From positions 1,674,001-1,738,000 of the forward strand of contig NZ_CP100470.1 of the NCBI RefSeq assembly GCF_030323145.1: a stretch of DNA of 64,000 nucleotides. Direction: 5' to 3'. How positions within the stretch are numbered: position 1 is the first letter of the stretch; every line of letters begins with the position of its first letter. This stretch comes from Mesorhizobium sp. C432A. Its GTDB lineage: Bacteria > Pseudomonadota > Alphaproteobacteria > Rhizobiales > Rhizobiaceae. A program made the translations under genes and the position numbers. Of the stretch, positions 52,136 through 60,992 are shown in pieces. The notes under the pieces are model-generated. The model was not told where the DNA came from, ran no database searches, and was given only the letters and a program-made list of their open reading frames with translations.

Positions 52136-53341
52136 CTAGTCCGGCCAGCGCAGGGCGCCGGATGAATCCTTTCGCGGCTGTCTCATCGCATCCGCCGGCC
52201 TGTCGGCCGCGGTGAGCACGGCGCGGAGGCGTTCGGCGACGATCTCGGCCTCGCCTGGGTGCAGGTTGCAGGGGTCGAGAAAGAAATGGCCACGCTCGAC
52301 CTCGTGGTTGCGCACGATGATGGGCGGCGATCCGGCCGCCAATGCCGAGGCGAGGCCGGCGGCACTGAAGCGGCTTTCGGGGGAGACGAAGATCTGCAGC
52401 CGGTCGAGCGGATTGGCGGTCGGGTCGGGAATGATGTTTGCGACGATGCCGGGTATTCCCTGCAGCGAATCCCTCCATAGATTGAGCGCCGCTTCCTCGC
52501 GCTGGCGGATGCCGGCATGGTCGCGCTTTTCCCACGCTTCGAGCGCCGCCATCGTGCCGGCGATGCTTTCCTTGCCGACCTTCATGGCGCGGGCGACGCC
52601 ACGGTTTTGCAGATAGGCGGCGCGGACGAGATCCTTGCGGCCGGCGACGATGCCGCTGGTCGGCCCCGAAAGGAATTTGTGGCCGCTGTAGACGACGATG
52701 TCGGCGCCGCGCGCCAGGAAGCTGCGCAGGTCATATTCGGAAGCCGCGTCGACGATCACCGGCACGCCCCTGGCGTGGCAGATATCGCAGAATTCCTCAA
52801 GGGAAAGCATGCCGTATTGCACGGTGTGGTGCGCCACGACGTAGAGCGCCGCCGCCGTGCGCTCGTTGATAGCCTCGCGCACATGATAATCCTGCGTGAC
52901 GCTGACCGTGCCGGCCGGAATGACCTTGGCGCCGGCGACGCGGATCGACTGGTCGATCGGTGCGCCGTAATTGACGATATGGCCGAGCTGGATGACGACT
53001 TCGGACTTCAGCCCTTCGGTATCGTCGGGCAGCCGTTCGATCGCCAGCAAATTGGTGCCGGTCATCGCCCCGGCGATCGCCATTGTGATGCCTGAGGCGC
53101 AGCAGGCGGTGATGAAGCCGGCCTCGCCGCCGGTGAGGCGGGCTGTGATCACGCTTGCGGCGCGCTGCAGATCGTCCATCTCCACCCATTGCGAGGCGAT
53201 CTCGGCCATGGCGCTGATCGCCTCGGGAACGATGATCGAGGCGCCGAGCGTCGTCATCGTGCCGGAGACGTTGATGATCGGCCGCAGTCCCAGCCGTTCA
53301 CGGATCGTGGTGTTGGAGCCGGTGTCGGAATAGGTTTTCAT
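52136..53341 (-). CDS. SelA/DgaE-like PLP-dependent enzyme
   Basis: This 401-residue fold-type I enzyme belongs to the family containing selenocysteine synthase and D-glucosaminate-6-phosphate ammonia-lyase. The pyridoxal-binding Lys is probably Lys222 in [13 protein letters not shown], preceded by the Asp of [12 protein letters not shown]-terminal landmarks are [21 protein letters not shown] and [17 protein letters not shown]. No selenocysteine genes are nearby. RidA and an amino-acid importer adjoin, so it probably deaminates or eliminates an unusual amino acid. An ATG at 53350 is an alternative start. Confidence 0.82.
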   Translation of the reverse strand: MKTYSDTGSNTTIRERLGLRPIINVSGTMTTLGASIIVPEAISAMAEIASQWVEMDDLQRAASVITARLTGGEAGFITACCASGITMAIAGAMTGTNLLAIERLPDDTEGLKSEVVIQLGHIVNYGAPIDQSIRVAGAKVIPAGTVSVTQDYHVREAINERTAAALYVVAHHTVQYGMLSLEEFCDICHARGVPVIVDAASEYDLRSFLARGADIVVYSGHKFLSGPTSGIVAGRKDLVRAAYLQNRGVARAMKVGKESIAGTMAALEAWEKRDHAGIRQREEAALNLWRDSLQGIPGIVANIIPDPTANPLDRLQIFVSPESRFSAAGLASALAAGSPPIIVRNHEVERGHFFLDPCNLHPGEAEIVAERLRAVLTAADRPADAMRQPRKDSSGALRWPD

Positions 53342-53361
53342 GTTCAGCAATCCCTTGACGG

Positions 53362-53823
53362 TCAGGCGGCGATCTCGACGACCGCTTCGATTTCAACGGT
53401 GATGTTTCCAGGCAGCGAGCCGACCCCGATCGCCGAGCGGGCATGGCCGCCGATCTTGTCAAAGACGCTGGCGAACAGGTCCGAGCAGCCATTGACCACT
53501 TTCGGGTGGTCGCTGAAGGTCGGCGTCGCATTGACGAAGCCGAGCAATTTGACGACGCGCACGATGCGGCCGAGATCGCCGGCGGCGGCGTGCATGACGG
53601 CGAGCAGGTTGAGGCCGGTGAGGCGGGCATGCTCATAGGCCTGCTCGACGGTGACGTCCTCGCCGACCTTGCCGGTGCACAGCGTGCCGTCGGCGCGCAG
53701 CGGCCCTTGACCCGAAAGAAAGATCAGCCGGCCGCTTTCCGCATGGGTGACGAAATTGGCGATCGGCGTCGGCGGCTCGGGCAGCGTCAGGCCGAGCTCG
53801 GCGAGCCGGATGTAAGGCGTCAT
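53362..53823 (-). CDS. RidA-family enamine/imine deaminase
   Basis: This 153-residue protein belongs to the RidA (YjgF) family, which hydrolyses reactive enamines released by PLP enzymes. The probable catalytic Arg is Arg129 in [15 protein letters not shown], followed by [11 protein letters not shown]. It is longer than archetypal RidA (about 130) because of an N-terminal extension, as in the RidA-2 type. AAGGAG precedes the ATG at 53823. It lies 20 bases from the PLP-enzyme gene, which fits a clean-up role for that enzyme. Confidence 0.9.
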   Translation of the reverse strand: MTPYIRLAELGLTLPEPPTPIANFVTHAESGRLIFLSGQGPLRADGTLCTGKVGEDVTVEQAYEHARLTGLNLLAVMHAAAGDLGRIVRVVKLLGFVNATPTFSDHPKVVNGCSDLFASVFDKIGGHARSAIGVGSLPGNITVEIEAVVEIAA

Positions 53824-53858
53824 GGAAGAATTCTCCTTGGGCCGGCCTGTTGTTTTAC

Positions 53859-53925
53859 GCAATTCCCAGGGGAAAGCGCTTCGCGCTTTTCCCGGGAAAA
53901 CCGCTTACACTTTTCCTGGAGTTGC
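53859..53925. repeat. Short palindromic repeat (GCAATTCC type) with internal hairpin
   Basis: The outer arms GCAATTCCC and CTGGAGTTGC match those of the repeat at 10002-10043. An additional internal palindrome (GGGGAAAGCGC-TTC-GCGCTTTTCCC) is nested inside. It lies between the ATPase and RidA genes of one operon. Confidence 0.7.
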
Positions 53926-53940
53926 TTTGGGCCGCCCATG

Positions 53941-54735
53941 TCAGAAATGCGAGGCGCGGAACCGCGCCAGGAAAGAGCGCAGGCGCTCATTGGTGGTCTC
54001 TTCGGCAAGGATCTCCTTCGGCGGGCCAACACCGCTGACACCGCCATCGGCCATGAAGACAATGCGGCTCGAAGCGTCGCGGGCAAAGGCCATCTCGTGC
54101 GTGACCATCACCATTGTCATGCCGTCTTCGGCCAGGCTGCGCACAACGGCCAGCACCTCGCCGACCAATTCGGGATCGAGCGCGGAGGTGATCTCGTCGA
54201 GCAGCAGGATCTTCGGCTCCATGGCGACTGCCCGCGCTATGCCGACGCGCTGCTGCTGGCCCCCGGAGAGTTCCGCCGGCAGGCTGTCGGCCTTGTGGGC
54301 CAGGCCGACGCGGCTCAGCCAATGCTCGGCGATCTGGCGCGCCTCGGCCTTGCTCTTGCCGCGCACCTTGGTGAGGCCGAGCATGATGTTGCCGGCGGCG
54401 GTGAGGTGCGGAAACAGGTTGAAGCTCTGGAACACCATGCCGGTTTCGGCGCGCATATTGGCAAGGTCGCGCTCGCTGCGCCGCTGGCGCGCGCCGGCCT
54501 CACGAAAACCGACCTCCTTGCCGTCGATTCGGATCGAGCCTGAGTCGTAGCTTTCGAGAAAGTTGACGCAGCGCAGCAGGGTGGTCTTGCCGCTGCCGGA
54601 AGGGCCGATGACGGTGACCACCTCGCCCCTGTCCACCTTGAGGCTGACCGAGCGAAGCACCTCGACCGAACCAAAGGCTTTCGAGACCCCGGCAATGTCG
54701 AGAAGGGCAGCATTGTCGTTCGAGCTTGTGGCCAT
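53941..54735 (-). CDS. Amino-acid ABC transporter, ATP-binding protein
   Basis: This 264-residue ATPase has Walker A GPSGSGKTTLLRC, Q-loop MVFQSFNLFPHLT, signature LSGGQQQRVGIARAV, Walker B LLLDEITSALDPEL and H-loop VTHE. It is of the polar-amino-acid type. The Walker B segment has DEIT rather than the usual DEPT. The ATG at 54735 lies four bases from the upstream permease stop. It energises the importer made by the next three genes. Confidence 0.9.
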   Translation of the reverse strand: MATSSNDNAALLDIAGVSKAFGSVEVLRSVSLKVDRGEVVTVIGPSGSGKTTLLRCVNFLESYDSGSIRIDGKEVGFREAGARQRRSERDLANMRAETGMVFQSFNLFPHLTAAGNIMLGLTKVRGKSKAEARQIAEHWLSRVGLAHKADSLPAELSGGQQQRVGIARAVAMEPKILLLDEITSALDPELVGEVLAVVRSLAEDGMTMVMVTHEMAFARDASSRIVFMADGGVSGVGPPKEILAEETTNERLRSFLARFRASHF

Positions 54736-54739
54736 CGTG

Positions 54740-55390
54740 CTAGTCCCGGATGAAGGCAAAGCGCCGTTCCAGCCGCCGGCTGGCGTAGGAAAGCGCATAG
54801 TTGACGGCGAAATAGATCAAGGCGCCGAGGATGTAGAGCGGCATCGCCTCATAGGTGCGGCCGATGACCTGGTTGATCGCCTGCATCAGGTCGGTGATGC
54901 CGAGCAGCGAGACCAGGGCGCTGCCCTTGACCGCATCGGTGACGCCGTTGATCCAGGGCGGCAGGAAGCGCCGGAAGGCCTGCGGAAAGATGACGTAGGT
55001 GAGCCGCTGGCGAAAAGTCAGCCCAATGGCCATCGCCGCTTCTGACTGGCCCTTGGGAATAGAGCCGACGGCGCCCCGGAGATACTCAATGACCTGCGCC
55101 GTCTTGAACAAGGTCAGCGCCAGCACCGCCGCCGAGAAGGATTGCAGATGCAGGCCGATGGCCGGCAGGCCGTAATAGACGAAGAACATCAGCACCAGGA
55201 TCGGGATGCCGCGGATGGTGTCGGAGAAGATGCGCACGGCCCAGCGCAGCGGCGCCGGGCCGTAGACCAGGCCGACGCCGAGCGCGACGCCGGCAATCAG
55301 CGACAGCACCACGACCAGCAGCGACACCCACAAAGTGATGGCGAAGCCCTGGGCGAGGAACGGTACGGCGTAGAGGATCTGGCTCAGCAT
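54740..55390 (-). CDS. Amino-acid ABC transporter, permease 2
   Basis: This 216-residue inner-membrane permease has about five helices and the family loop EYLRGAVGSIPKGQSEAAMAIGLT. The N-terminal half contains IFSDTIRGIPILVLMFFVYYGLP. Its stop is four bases before the ATPase start, and it begins one base after the other permease's stop. The two permeases probably form a heterodimer. Confidence 0.88.
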   Translation of the reverse strand: MLSQILYAVPFLAQGFAITLWVSLLVVVLSLIAGVALGVGLVYGPAPLRWAVRIFSDTIRGIPILVLMFFVYYGLPAIGLHLQSFSAAVLALTLFKTAQVIEYLRGAVGSIPKGQSEAAMAIGLTFRQRLTYVIFPQAFRRFLPPWINGVTDAVKGSALVSLLGITDLMQAINQVIGRTYEAMPLYILGALIYFAVNYALSYASRRLERRFAFIRD

Positions 55391-55391
55391 G

Positions 55392-56057
55392 TCAGCGCGC
55401 AGCCCTGAACCGGCGTTCGACCAGCCGCAGCCCGAAGAGCAGGGTGTAACCGGTCACCAGGTACATCGCCGTCGTCACCAGATAGACCTCGACAATGCGG
55501 AAGGTGTTGAAGTTGATCCACTGGGCGCCGAAGGTGAGCTCGGGCACCGAGATGACCGATGCGATGGACGTGTCCTTGAACAGCGAGATGAAGGTGTTGG
55601 ACAGCGCCGGCAGCGTGATGCGCAGCATGGTCGGCAGGCGCACATGAACCAGCCGCTGCCAGGGCGTCAGGCCGATGGCTTTGCCGGCATCGAGCTGGCC
55701 GCGCGGCACGGCTTCCAGGCCGGAGCGGAACACCTCGACCAGATAGGCGCCGCTATAGACCGACAGCGTCAGCACGAACGAGGTCGGCGCGTCGTAGGCG
55801 ACGTCGATCACCGTCGGCAGGCCGTAGAAGACAAGATAGACGAGCAGGATCAGCGGCACGTTGCGGATGAATTCGACGTAAGCCGCAATGATGGCGCGCA
55901 CCACGCGTCCGGCCGAGACATACCAGACCGCCAGCACCAGGCCGATGACGACGCCGATGGCAATCGAAATCACGGCAAGCTCGAGGCTGAGCAGAAGGCC
56001 GCCCCACAGCTTGTCGAAATGGCGCCAGATCAGGTTGAAGTTGAGCGTATAGCCCAT
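55392..56057 (-). CDS. Amino-acid ABC transporter, permease 1
   Basis: This 221-residue permease has the loops VEFIRNVPLILLVYLVFYGLP and LVEVFRSGLEAVPRGQLDAGKAIGLT, and SNTFISLFKDTSIASVISVPEL toward the C-terminus. I chose the ATG at 56057, which has GGGAGA upstream; an in-frame start at 56123 would add an unrelated leader. It lies about 70 bases after the binding-protein gene. Confidence 0.88.
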   Translation of the reverse strand: MGYTLNFNLIWRHFDKLWGGLLLSLELAVISIAIGVVIGLVLAVWYVSAGRVVRAIIAAYVEFIRNVPLILLVYLVFYGLPTVIDVAYDAPTSFVLTLSVYSGAYLVEVFRSGLEAVPRGQLDAGKAIGLTPWQRLVHVRLPTMLRITLPALSNTFISLFKDTSIASVISVPELTFGAQWINFNTFRIVEVYLVTTAMYLVTGYTLLFGLRLVERRFRAAR

Positions 56058-56126
56058 GCGTCTCCCGCAATAACCAAGGGGATGCGAACTAGAAGGCGGA
56101 AGGGCTAACCCTTCCGCCAGCACTTG

Positions 56127-56996
56127 TCAGACAACCGGGAAACCGGGATGGCGGGCCGGCGGCTCTTGGCCGAAATAGTCCTTGAAGGCGGCGTCGTAGA
56201 GTGCGGTCTCATGGCCGAACATGGCGATGGTGAAGGTCTGGTTGACGAAGGTCAGCCAGTCCAGGTCGCCCTGCCTGACCGCCGCGCCGTAGAGCATCGA
56301 GTACCAGCTCTTGCCGGCATCGAAATATTTGTCGGGGTTGCGCGAGGCCAGCCAGCGCACGGTTGAAAGATCGACAGCGGCGGCATCGGCGCGTTTCGAT
56401 TCCAGTGCCTGCAGCACATTGGCCTGGGTGTCGATCTGCAGCACCTGCGCCTCCGGCAGGGCGTAATGGACCGAGCTTTCGGCATCGACATTCTGCAGGA
56501 TCGAGATGCGCGTCGCCGAACCACCGGCGAGCAGCTTGTCGAAGGTCTTGTTTTCCGCCGTCGGCAGCGTCAGCAGGGCGACGCCCTCGACATAGTATGG
56601 CCTGGAGAAGTGGATCAGCTGCGAGCGCTGCGCGGTCATGGTCATGAACTGGATGGTAATGTCGACCTTGTTGGTGGTGACATTGGGGATGCGCTGCGCC
56701 GGATCCTGCATGACGAACTCGACCTTGCTCGGATCGTCGAACAGACCCTTGGCCAGGATGCGGCCCATGGTGATGTCCATGCCGACCAGCTCGCCGGCAT
56801 CGTTTTCGAAATGCCATGGCGCGTTGGTGCTGCCGGTGCCGACGATCAGCTTGCCGCGGTCAAGCGCGGTGCGCAGAACGCTGTCGGATGCGGCTTGTGC
56901 CGCCGCCTTTTCGGCGCTGACAGCGGTCATCACGCCCGCCGTTGCAAGCCCGGCCATGCCCAGTTTCAGAAAATCTCGCTTGGATGCGTCGTTCAC
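56127..56996 (-). CDS. Amino-acid ABC transporter, periplasmic binding protein
   Basis: This 289-residue family-3 solute-binding protein has an N-terminal signal SKRDFLKLGMAGLATAGVMT. That is a twin-arginine-like motif with Lys-Arg in place of Arg-Arg, so export may be by Tat. Mature landmarks are LIVGTGSTNAPWHFENDAGELVG, VDITIQFMTMTAQRSQLIHFS and DAAAVDLSTVRWLASR. The ligand is unknown but is presumably the substrate of the PLP enzyme downstream. It is the first gene of the operon, facing the IclR regulator. Confidence 0.87.
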   Translation of the reverse strand: MNDASKRDFLKLGMAGLATAGVMTAVSAEKAAAQAASDSVLRTALDRGKLIVGTGSTNAPWHFENDAGELVGMDITMGRILAKGLFDDPSKVEFVMQDPAQRIPNVTTNKVDITIQFMTMTAQRSQLIHFSRPYYVEGVALLTLPTAENKTFDKLLAGGSATRISILQNVDAESSVHYALPEAQVLQIDTQANVLQALESKRADAAAVDLSTVRWLASRNPDKYFDAGKSWYSMLYGAAVRQGDLDWLTFVNQTFTIAMFGHETALYDAAFKDYFGQEPPARHPGFPVV

Positions 56997-57052
56997 TGCG
57001 ACCTCCTGTTGTTTGAGTTCCCCTTACAGACACACGTGTCGCCGACCTGAAT

Positions 57053-57090
57053 TGTCTCTTACAATAGACACATGTATCCTGTACAAGACA
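57053..57090. promoter_or_regulatory. Paired operator-like palindromes in the IclR/transporter promoter
   Basis: Two 18-base palindromes of form TGT-N12-ACA lie 20 bases apart: TGTCTCTTACAATAGACA at 57053 and TGTATCCTGTACAAGACA at 57073. A further GACAC/GTGTC palindrome is at 57029-57040. Spacing of about two helical turns suggests cooperative binding by the IclR regulator, controlling both divergent genes. Confidence 0.6.
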
Positions 57091-57113
57091 GATACTAACA
57101 TCAGGAATCAGTT

Positions 57114-57929
57114 ATGCAAGACAGCAATGGACTCACGGATCGGGCGGAGCTTGGTCCAGCCGAGAGCCCGACGCCCGACAAGACCTCCGGCTCGCGCGAG
57201 AAGGGCCTCAACCGGGTGCTGGAGATCCTGGACTTCCTGCATGTTACGCAGCGCGCCATCGGCATTGGCGATCTCGCCAAGGGGGTGAATGCGCCGCGCT
57301 CCACCACCTATACGCTGGTGCGTTCGCTGGTCGATGCGGGTCTCCTGGAGATGGAGGGCGACGGCAACCGGGTCTATTTCGGCAAGAAGCTCTACCTCTA
57401 TGGGATGGACTATGTCAGGGGCAACGACCTGCTTAGGCGGGGCCGGCAGGAGGTCGACAATCTGTCGCGCGAGACCGGCGAGACCTCCGAATTGTGCATG
57501 CTGCAAAGCGGGCGCTATACCATCGTCCATTCCAGCCCCGGCACCAGGCCGTTCCGCATCAGCTCGGCCACCGGCCTGCAGATCCCGCTGCCATGGACGG
57601 CATCGGGGCGGCTGCTTCTGGCCGGATTGGAAAGGGCCGCCATCCAGGACATGGTCTCGGAAGACGACCTTTTGCTGCCCGACGGCCGCAGGCTGCAGTT
57701 CGACGACTTCATCGCCGATATCGCGACGGCCAGAACGACCGGCTATTGCATCACTTCGGGGCTGGTCGACGCCTACACCAAATGCCTGGCCGCCCCTGTC
57801 TTCGCGGCCGCCGGCAAGGTCGAGGCGACGATGTGCCTGGTGGTGCCGATCGACACTTCAGCGGAGAAGACCGACGAATTGCTGACGTTGCTGCGCCATC
57901 GCGCGGCGCGGCTGTCGATAGCGGGGTGA
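57114..57929 (+). CDS. IclR-family transcriptional regulator
   Basis: This 271-residue regulator has an N-terminal winged helix-turn-helix (LNRVLEILDFLHVTQRAIGIGDLAKGVNAPRSTTYTLVRSLVDAG). The C-terminal IclR effector domain includes ETSELCMLQSGRYTIVHSSPG and LPWTASGRLLLAGL. An extension of about 30 residues precedes the domain. It is divergent from the amino-acid transporter/PLP/RidA operon, with paired palindromes between. It is the likely local regulator, presumably sensing the transported amino acid or its product. Confidence 0.9.
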   Translation: MQDSNGLTDRAELGPAESPTPDKTSGSREKGLNRVLEILDFLHVTQRAIGIGDLAKGVNAPRSTTYTLVRSLVDAGLLEMEGDGNRVYFGKKLYLYGMDYVRGNDLLRRGRQEVDNLSRETGETSELCMLQSGRYTIVHSSPGTRPFRISSATGLQIPLPWTASGRLLLAGLERAAIQDMVSEDDLLLPDGRRLQFDDFIADIATARTTGYCITSGLVDAYTKCLAAPVFAAAGKVEATMCLVVPIDTSAEKTDELLTLLRHRAARLSIAG

Positions 57930-57953
57930 GCAGTTAGGCCCCGAGGCCGTCGG

Positions 57954-58157
57954 CTAAGCGATGATGTCCGGAATGATCTTGTCTTCCAGCGCCATCAGCC
58001 GGTCCTTGAGGAAAAGCTTCTTCTTTTTCATGCGCTGGATCTGCAAGGGGTCGCAGCCCATGGCGATCATCGCATTGATGGCCGCGTCGAAATCGGCATG
58101 CTCCTGCTTCAGGCGGGAAAATTCGAGGCGGACATCGGCCTTTTCCTGGTCGGACAT
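57954..58157 (-). CDS. YdcH-family (DUF465) small protein
   Basis: This 67-residue all-helical protein has LEFSRLKQEHADFDAAINAMI and LQIQRMKKKKLFLKDRLMALEDKI, the heptad-rich pattern of DUF465/YdcH proteins. The function is unknown. It is divergent from a second, shorter member at 58397-58576. It ends 24 bases from the iclR stop on the opposite strand. Confidence 0.87.
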   Translation of the reverse strand: MSDQEKADVRLEFSRLKQEHADFDAAINAMIAMGCDPLQIQRMKKKKLFLKDRLMALEDKIIPDIIA

Positions 58158-58396
58158 TCTCTACCGTCTGCATGTCTGCGGCGCCCGGCAATGGGCATGA
58201 TTGGGCGGGGGCGGCATCAATTGCCGCCGGCGCGCAGCCAATATCACATATCACATTGTCGTGGAATGCTACCACGCAGCATTCGACATCGCAGCCGGAT
58301 GGTGGCAGACTGTCATGGTGCCGTCACAGATGCGACCTGCGGTGGACGTGCCTTTGACGGCTGCAATCGAGGAAACCATGAAAGGGAGAACCAATC

Positions 58397-58576
58397 ATGT
58401 CTCTTGCATCCCATCTTGATGAGTTGCAGCGGAAACACGGTGATATCGAACGCGAGATCGACGATGCGATGAACCATCCATCGGTCGACGACCTCGAAAT
58501 CGTGAATCTGAAGCGACGCAAGCTGGCACTCAAGGACGAGATTGAAAAACTGAAGGCGAAACCGACGAGACACTGA
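58397..58576 (+). CDS. Second YdcH-family (DUF465) small protein
   Basis: This 59-residue protein (MSLASHLDELQRKHGDIERE, then DDLEIVNLKRRKLALKDEIEKL) matches the DUF465 pattern. GGGAG lies about 11 bases before the ATG. It is followed by a clear terminator at 58621. It pairs with the divergent 67-residue member, so the two may work as a heteromeric coiled coil; that is inference. Confidence 0.85.
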   Translation: MSLASHLDELQRKHGDIEREIDDAMNHPSVDDLEIVNLKRRKLALKDEIEKLKAKPTRH

Positions 58577-58620
58577 CGCCCTTCCAGGATTAGACGCGCC
58601 GCCTTGGCGCGTGACTATCG

Positions 58621-58655
58621 CTCCGGTGGCGACATGCCGCCGGAGGCCTGTTTTT
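58621..58655 (+). terminator. Terminator after the second YdcH gene
   Basis: CTCCGGTGGC-GACAT-GCCGCCGGAG forms a stem of about ten pairs with one mismatch and is followed by GCCTGTTTTT. A smaller hairpin (ACGCGCC/GGCGCGT) lies just upstream. Confidence 0.75.
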
Positions 58656-58863
58656 GCTACTGGTTCCGATACTGTTGGCCGGCGAAACCCGTCTGTGGGA
58701 TCGCCGCGCTACTGCGATTTGGCGGCTCTGCTTGTCTGTCGCCATTGACAAGCCATCTTTGCTCCTCCACCTCATGCCCGAACCTCAGCGCTATGCGCTG
58801 ATAGCTGTTTGAGCGTGCGTCGACGTGGACGTATGTCGCTCGGGTGATCAAGAGGCTGCCGGC

Positions 58864-60117
58864 ATGACCGGGTATTTTTCCTCCCCCTTTGCGCGCCGGA
58901 CATCGGTCGGCGTCGATGTCGGCGGCGTGGTCGTCGGCGGCGGCGCGCCGGTCGTCGTGCAGTCGATGACCAACACCGACACGGCCGATATCGACCAGAC
59001 CGTCGCGCAGGTTGCGGCTTTGCATCGCGCCGGCTCCGAGATCGTGCGCATCACCGTCGATCGTGACGAGAGCGCTGCCGCCGTGCCGCGCATCCGCGAA
59101 CGGCTCGAGCGGCTCGGCATCAACGTGCCGCTGGTCGGCGACTTCCACTATATCGGCCACAAGCTGCTGGCCGACCATCCGGACTGCGCCGAGGCGCTGG
59201 CCAAATACCGCATCAATCCCGGCAATGTCGGCTTCAAGGACAAGAGGGACCGCCAGTTCGCGGCGATCGTCGAAATGGCGATCAGGCATGACAAGCCGGT
59301 GCGCATCGGCGTCAATTGGGGGTCGCTCGATCAGGAGTTGCTCACCCGGCTGATGGACGAGAACCAGCGCCAAGGCTTCCCGCTGACGGCGCAGGAAGTA
59401 ACCCGCGAGGCGATCGTGCAGTCGGCGATCCTGTCGGCCGAAATGGCTGAAGAGATAGGCCTCGCCCGCGAAAAGATCATCCTGTCGGCCAAGGTCAGCG
59501 GCGTGCAGGATTTGATCGCCGTCTACACCGAGCTTGCCACGCGTTCCAACCATGCGCTGCATCTCGGCCTCACCGAAGCCGGCATGGGCTCCAAGGGCAT
59601 CGTCGCCTCGTCAGCGGCCATGGGCATCCTCTTGCAGCAAGGCATTGGCGACACCATCCGCATCTCGCTGACGCCGGAGCCGAATGGCGATCGCACTCGC
59701 GAGGTGCAGGTCTCGCAGGAACTGCTGCAGACCATGGGCTTCCGTCAGTTCGTGCCGATCGTCGCCGCTTGCCCCGGCTGCGGCCGCACGACATCCACCG
59801 TGTTCCAGGAACTCGCCCAGAACATCCAGGCCGATTTGCGCAAGAACATGCCGGTCTGGCGGGAGAAATATCCCGGCGTCGAGAACCTCAAGGTCGCGGT
59901 GATGGGCTGCATCGTCAACGGCCCCGGCGAATCCAAGCACGCCGATATCGGCATCTCGCTGCCCGGCACCGGCGAGACGCCGACCGCGCCCGTCTTCGTC
60001 GATGGCAAGAAGTCGGCGACGCTGCGCGGTCCGTCGATCGCCGCCGATTTCGAAAAAATGGTTGCCGACTATATCGAGCAGCGGTTTGGCCAGCACGGCA
60101 AGGCTGCGGCCGAATAA
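58864..60117 (+). CDS. ispG: (E)-4-hydroxy-3-methylbut-2-enyl-diphosphate synthase
   Basis: This 417-residue iron-sulfur enzyme of the MEP isoprenoid pathway converts MEcPP to HMBPP. It has [21 protein letters not shown] near the N-terminus and [16 protein letters not shown] in the TIM barrel. The C-terminal 4Fe-4S motifs are [10 protein letters not shown] and [18 protein letters not shown] chose the ATG at 58864, which has AGAGG eight bases upstream. A SLT-SPOR gene starts four bases after its stop. Confidence 0.95.
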   Translation: MTGYFSSPFARRTSVGVDVGGVVVGGGAPVVVQSMTNTDTADIDQTVAQVAALHRAGSEIVRITVDRDESAAAVPRIRERLERLGINVPLVGDFHYIGHKLLADHPDCAEALAKYRINPGNVGFKDKRDRQFAAIVEMAIRHDKPVRIGVNWGSLDQELLTRLMDENQRQGFPLTAQEVTREAIVQSAILSAEMAEEIGLAREKIILSAKVSGVQDLIAVYTELATRSNHALHLGLTEAGMGSKGIVASSAAMGILLQQGIGDTIRISLTPEPNGDRTREVQVSQELLQTMGFRQFVPIVAACPGCGRTTSTVFQELAQNIQADLRKNMPVWREKYPGVENLKVAVMGCIVNGPGESKHADIGISLPGTGETPTAPVFVDGKKSATLRGPSIAADFEKMVADYIEQRFGQHGKAAAE

Positions 60118-60120
60118 GCC

Positions 60121-60978
60121 ATGCGGGGGCTGCTCAAAGCCGGTGTGATCCTGCTCTGCGGGCTGGGTGCCGGACAGGCGCTCGCCGATCCACCGCAATC
60201 GCGCTCGGCGGCGAAACGATTGATCGGCCGTGTCTGTGACCTGATCGAGACGCATGCCGAGCGGAACGGCCTGCCGAAGGATTACTTCGCCCGGCTGATC
60301 TGGAAGGAAAGCCGCTTCGACCCCAATGCGGTGAGCCCGGTCGGTGCCGAAGGCATCGCCCAGTTCATGCCGGGCACCGCCAAGATGCGCGGGCTGGCCG
60401 ATCCTTTCGACATCGACCAGGCGATCCCGGCTTCGGCGAAATATCTCGCCGAAATGAAGACCGGCTTCGGCAATCTCGGCCTGGCGGCGGCTGCCTACAA
60501 TGCCGGCGAGAGCCGCGTTTCGCGCTGGCTGGATTCCGGCGGTTTCCTGCCGATGGAGACCGAGAGCTACGTCTTCGACATCATGGGCGAACCGGCCGAC
60601 AAGTTTTCCGACAGCGCTTACGCCGGGACGGTCGAGCCGCTCGACCCGAAAACCAGCTTTCCCGTCGCCTGCCGCAAGCTGCCGGTGATCATGTCCAGAA
60701 CCGTGGCGATGGCCTCGATCACTGTGAAGCCATGGGGCGTCCAGGTGGCCGGCAATTTCCGCAGGGGCGCGGCGATCAATCAGTGGCTGCGGGTCAGGAG
60801 CCGGTTTCCGGCGCTGCTTTCCGGTCGTGACCCGGTGGTCAGCCGGGTGCGCACGCCGATCGGCCGACGCGGCATCTACGCCGTCAGGATCGGCGTCGAC
60901 GACCGTGCCGCCGCCAACGTCATCTGCCAGAAACTGCAAAGCGTCGGGGGCGCCTGTATCGTCGTGCGCAACCGATAG
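60121..60978 (+). CDS. Lytic transglycosylase with SPOR domain
   Basis: This 285-residue protein has a signal peptide ending QALADP. The SLT domain follows, with catalytic Glu in RLIWKESRFDPNAVSP near residue 62, GAEGIAQFMPGTA and AAAYNAGESRVSRWL. The C-terminal 70 residues resemble a SPOR peptidoglycan-binding domain (IYAVRIGVDDRAAANVICQKL). It would cleave glycan strands in the periplasm. It follows ispG by only four bases, so it is probably co-transcribed. Confidence 0.87.
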   Translation: MRGLLKAGVILLCGLGAGQALADPPQSRSAAKRLIGRVCDLIETHAERNGLPKDYFARLIWKESRFDPNAVSPVGAEGIAQFMPGTAKMRGLADPFDIDQAIPASAKYLAEMKTGFGNLGLAAAAYNAGESRVSRWLDSGGFLPMETESYVFDIMGEPADKFSDSAYAGTVEPLDPKTSFPVACRKLPVIMSRTVAMASITVKPWGVQVAGNFRRGAAINQWLRVRSRFPALLSGRDPVVSRVRTPIGRRGIYAVRIGVDDRAAANVICQKLQSVGGACIVVRNR

Positions 60979-60992
60979 GCCGAGGGGGCGAC

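Noticed and set aside
52136..53341. Selenocysteine synthase (selA)
   Set aside because: The family is related, but selB and selD are absent and the context is amino-acid transport and RidA.
58657..58850. Minus-strand frame upstream of ispG with protein-like composition ([20 protein letters not shown])
   Set aside because: There is no start codon with a ribosome binding site and the frame continues antisense into ispG. It could be a gene remnant but cannot be supported.
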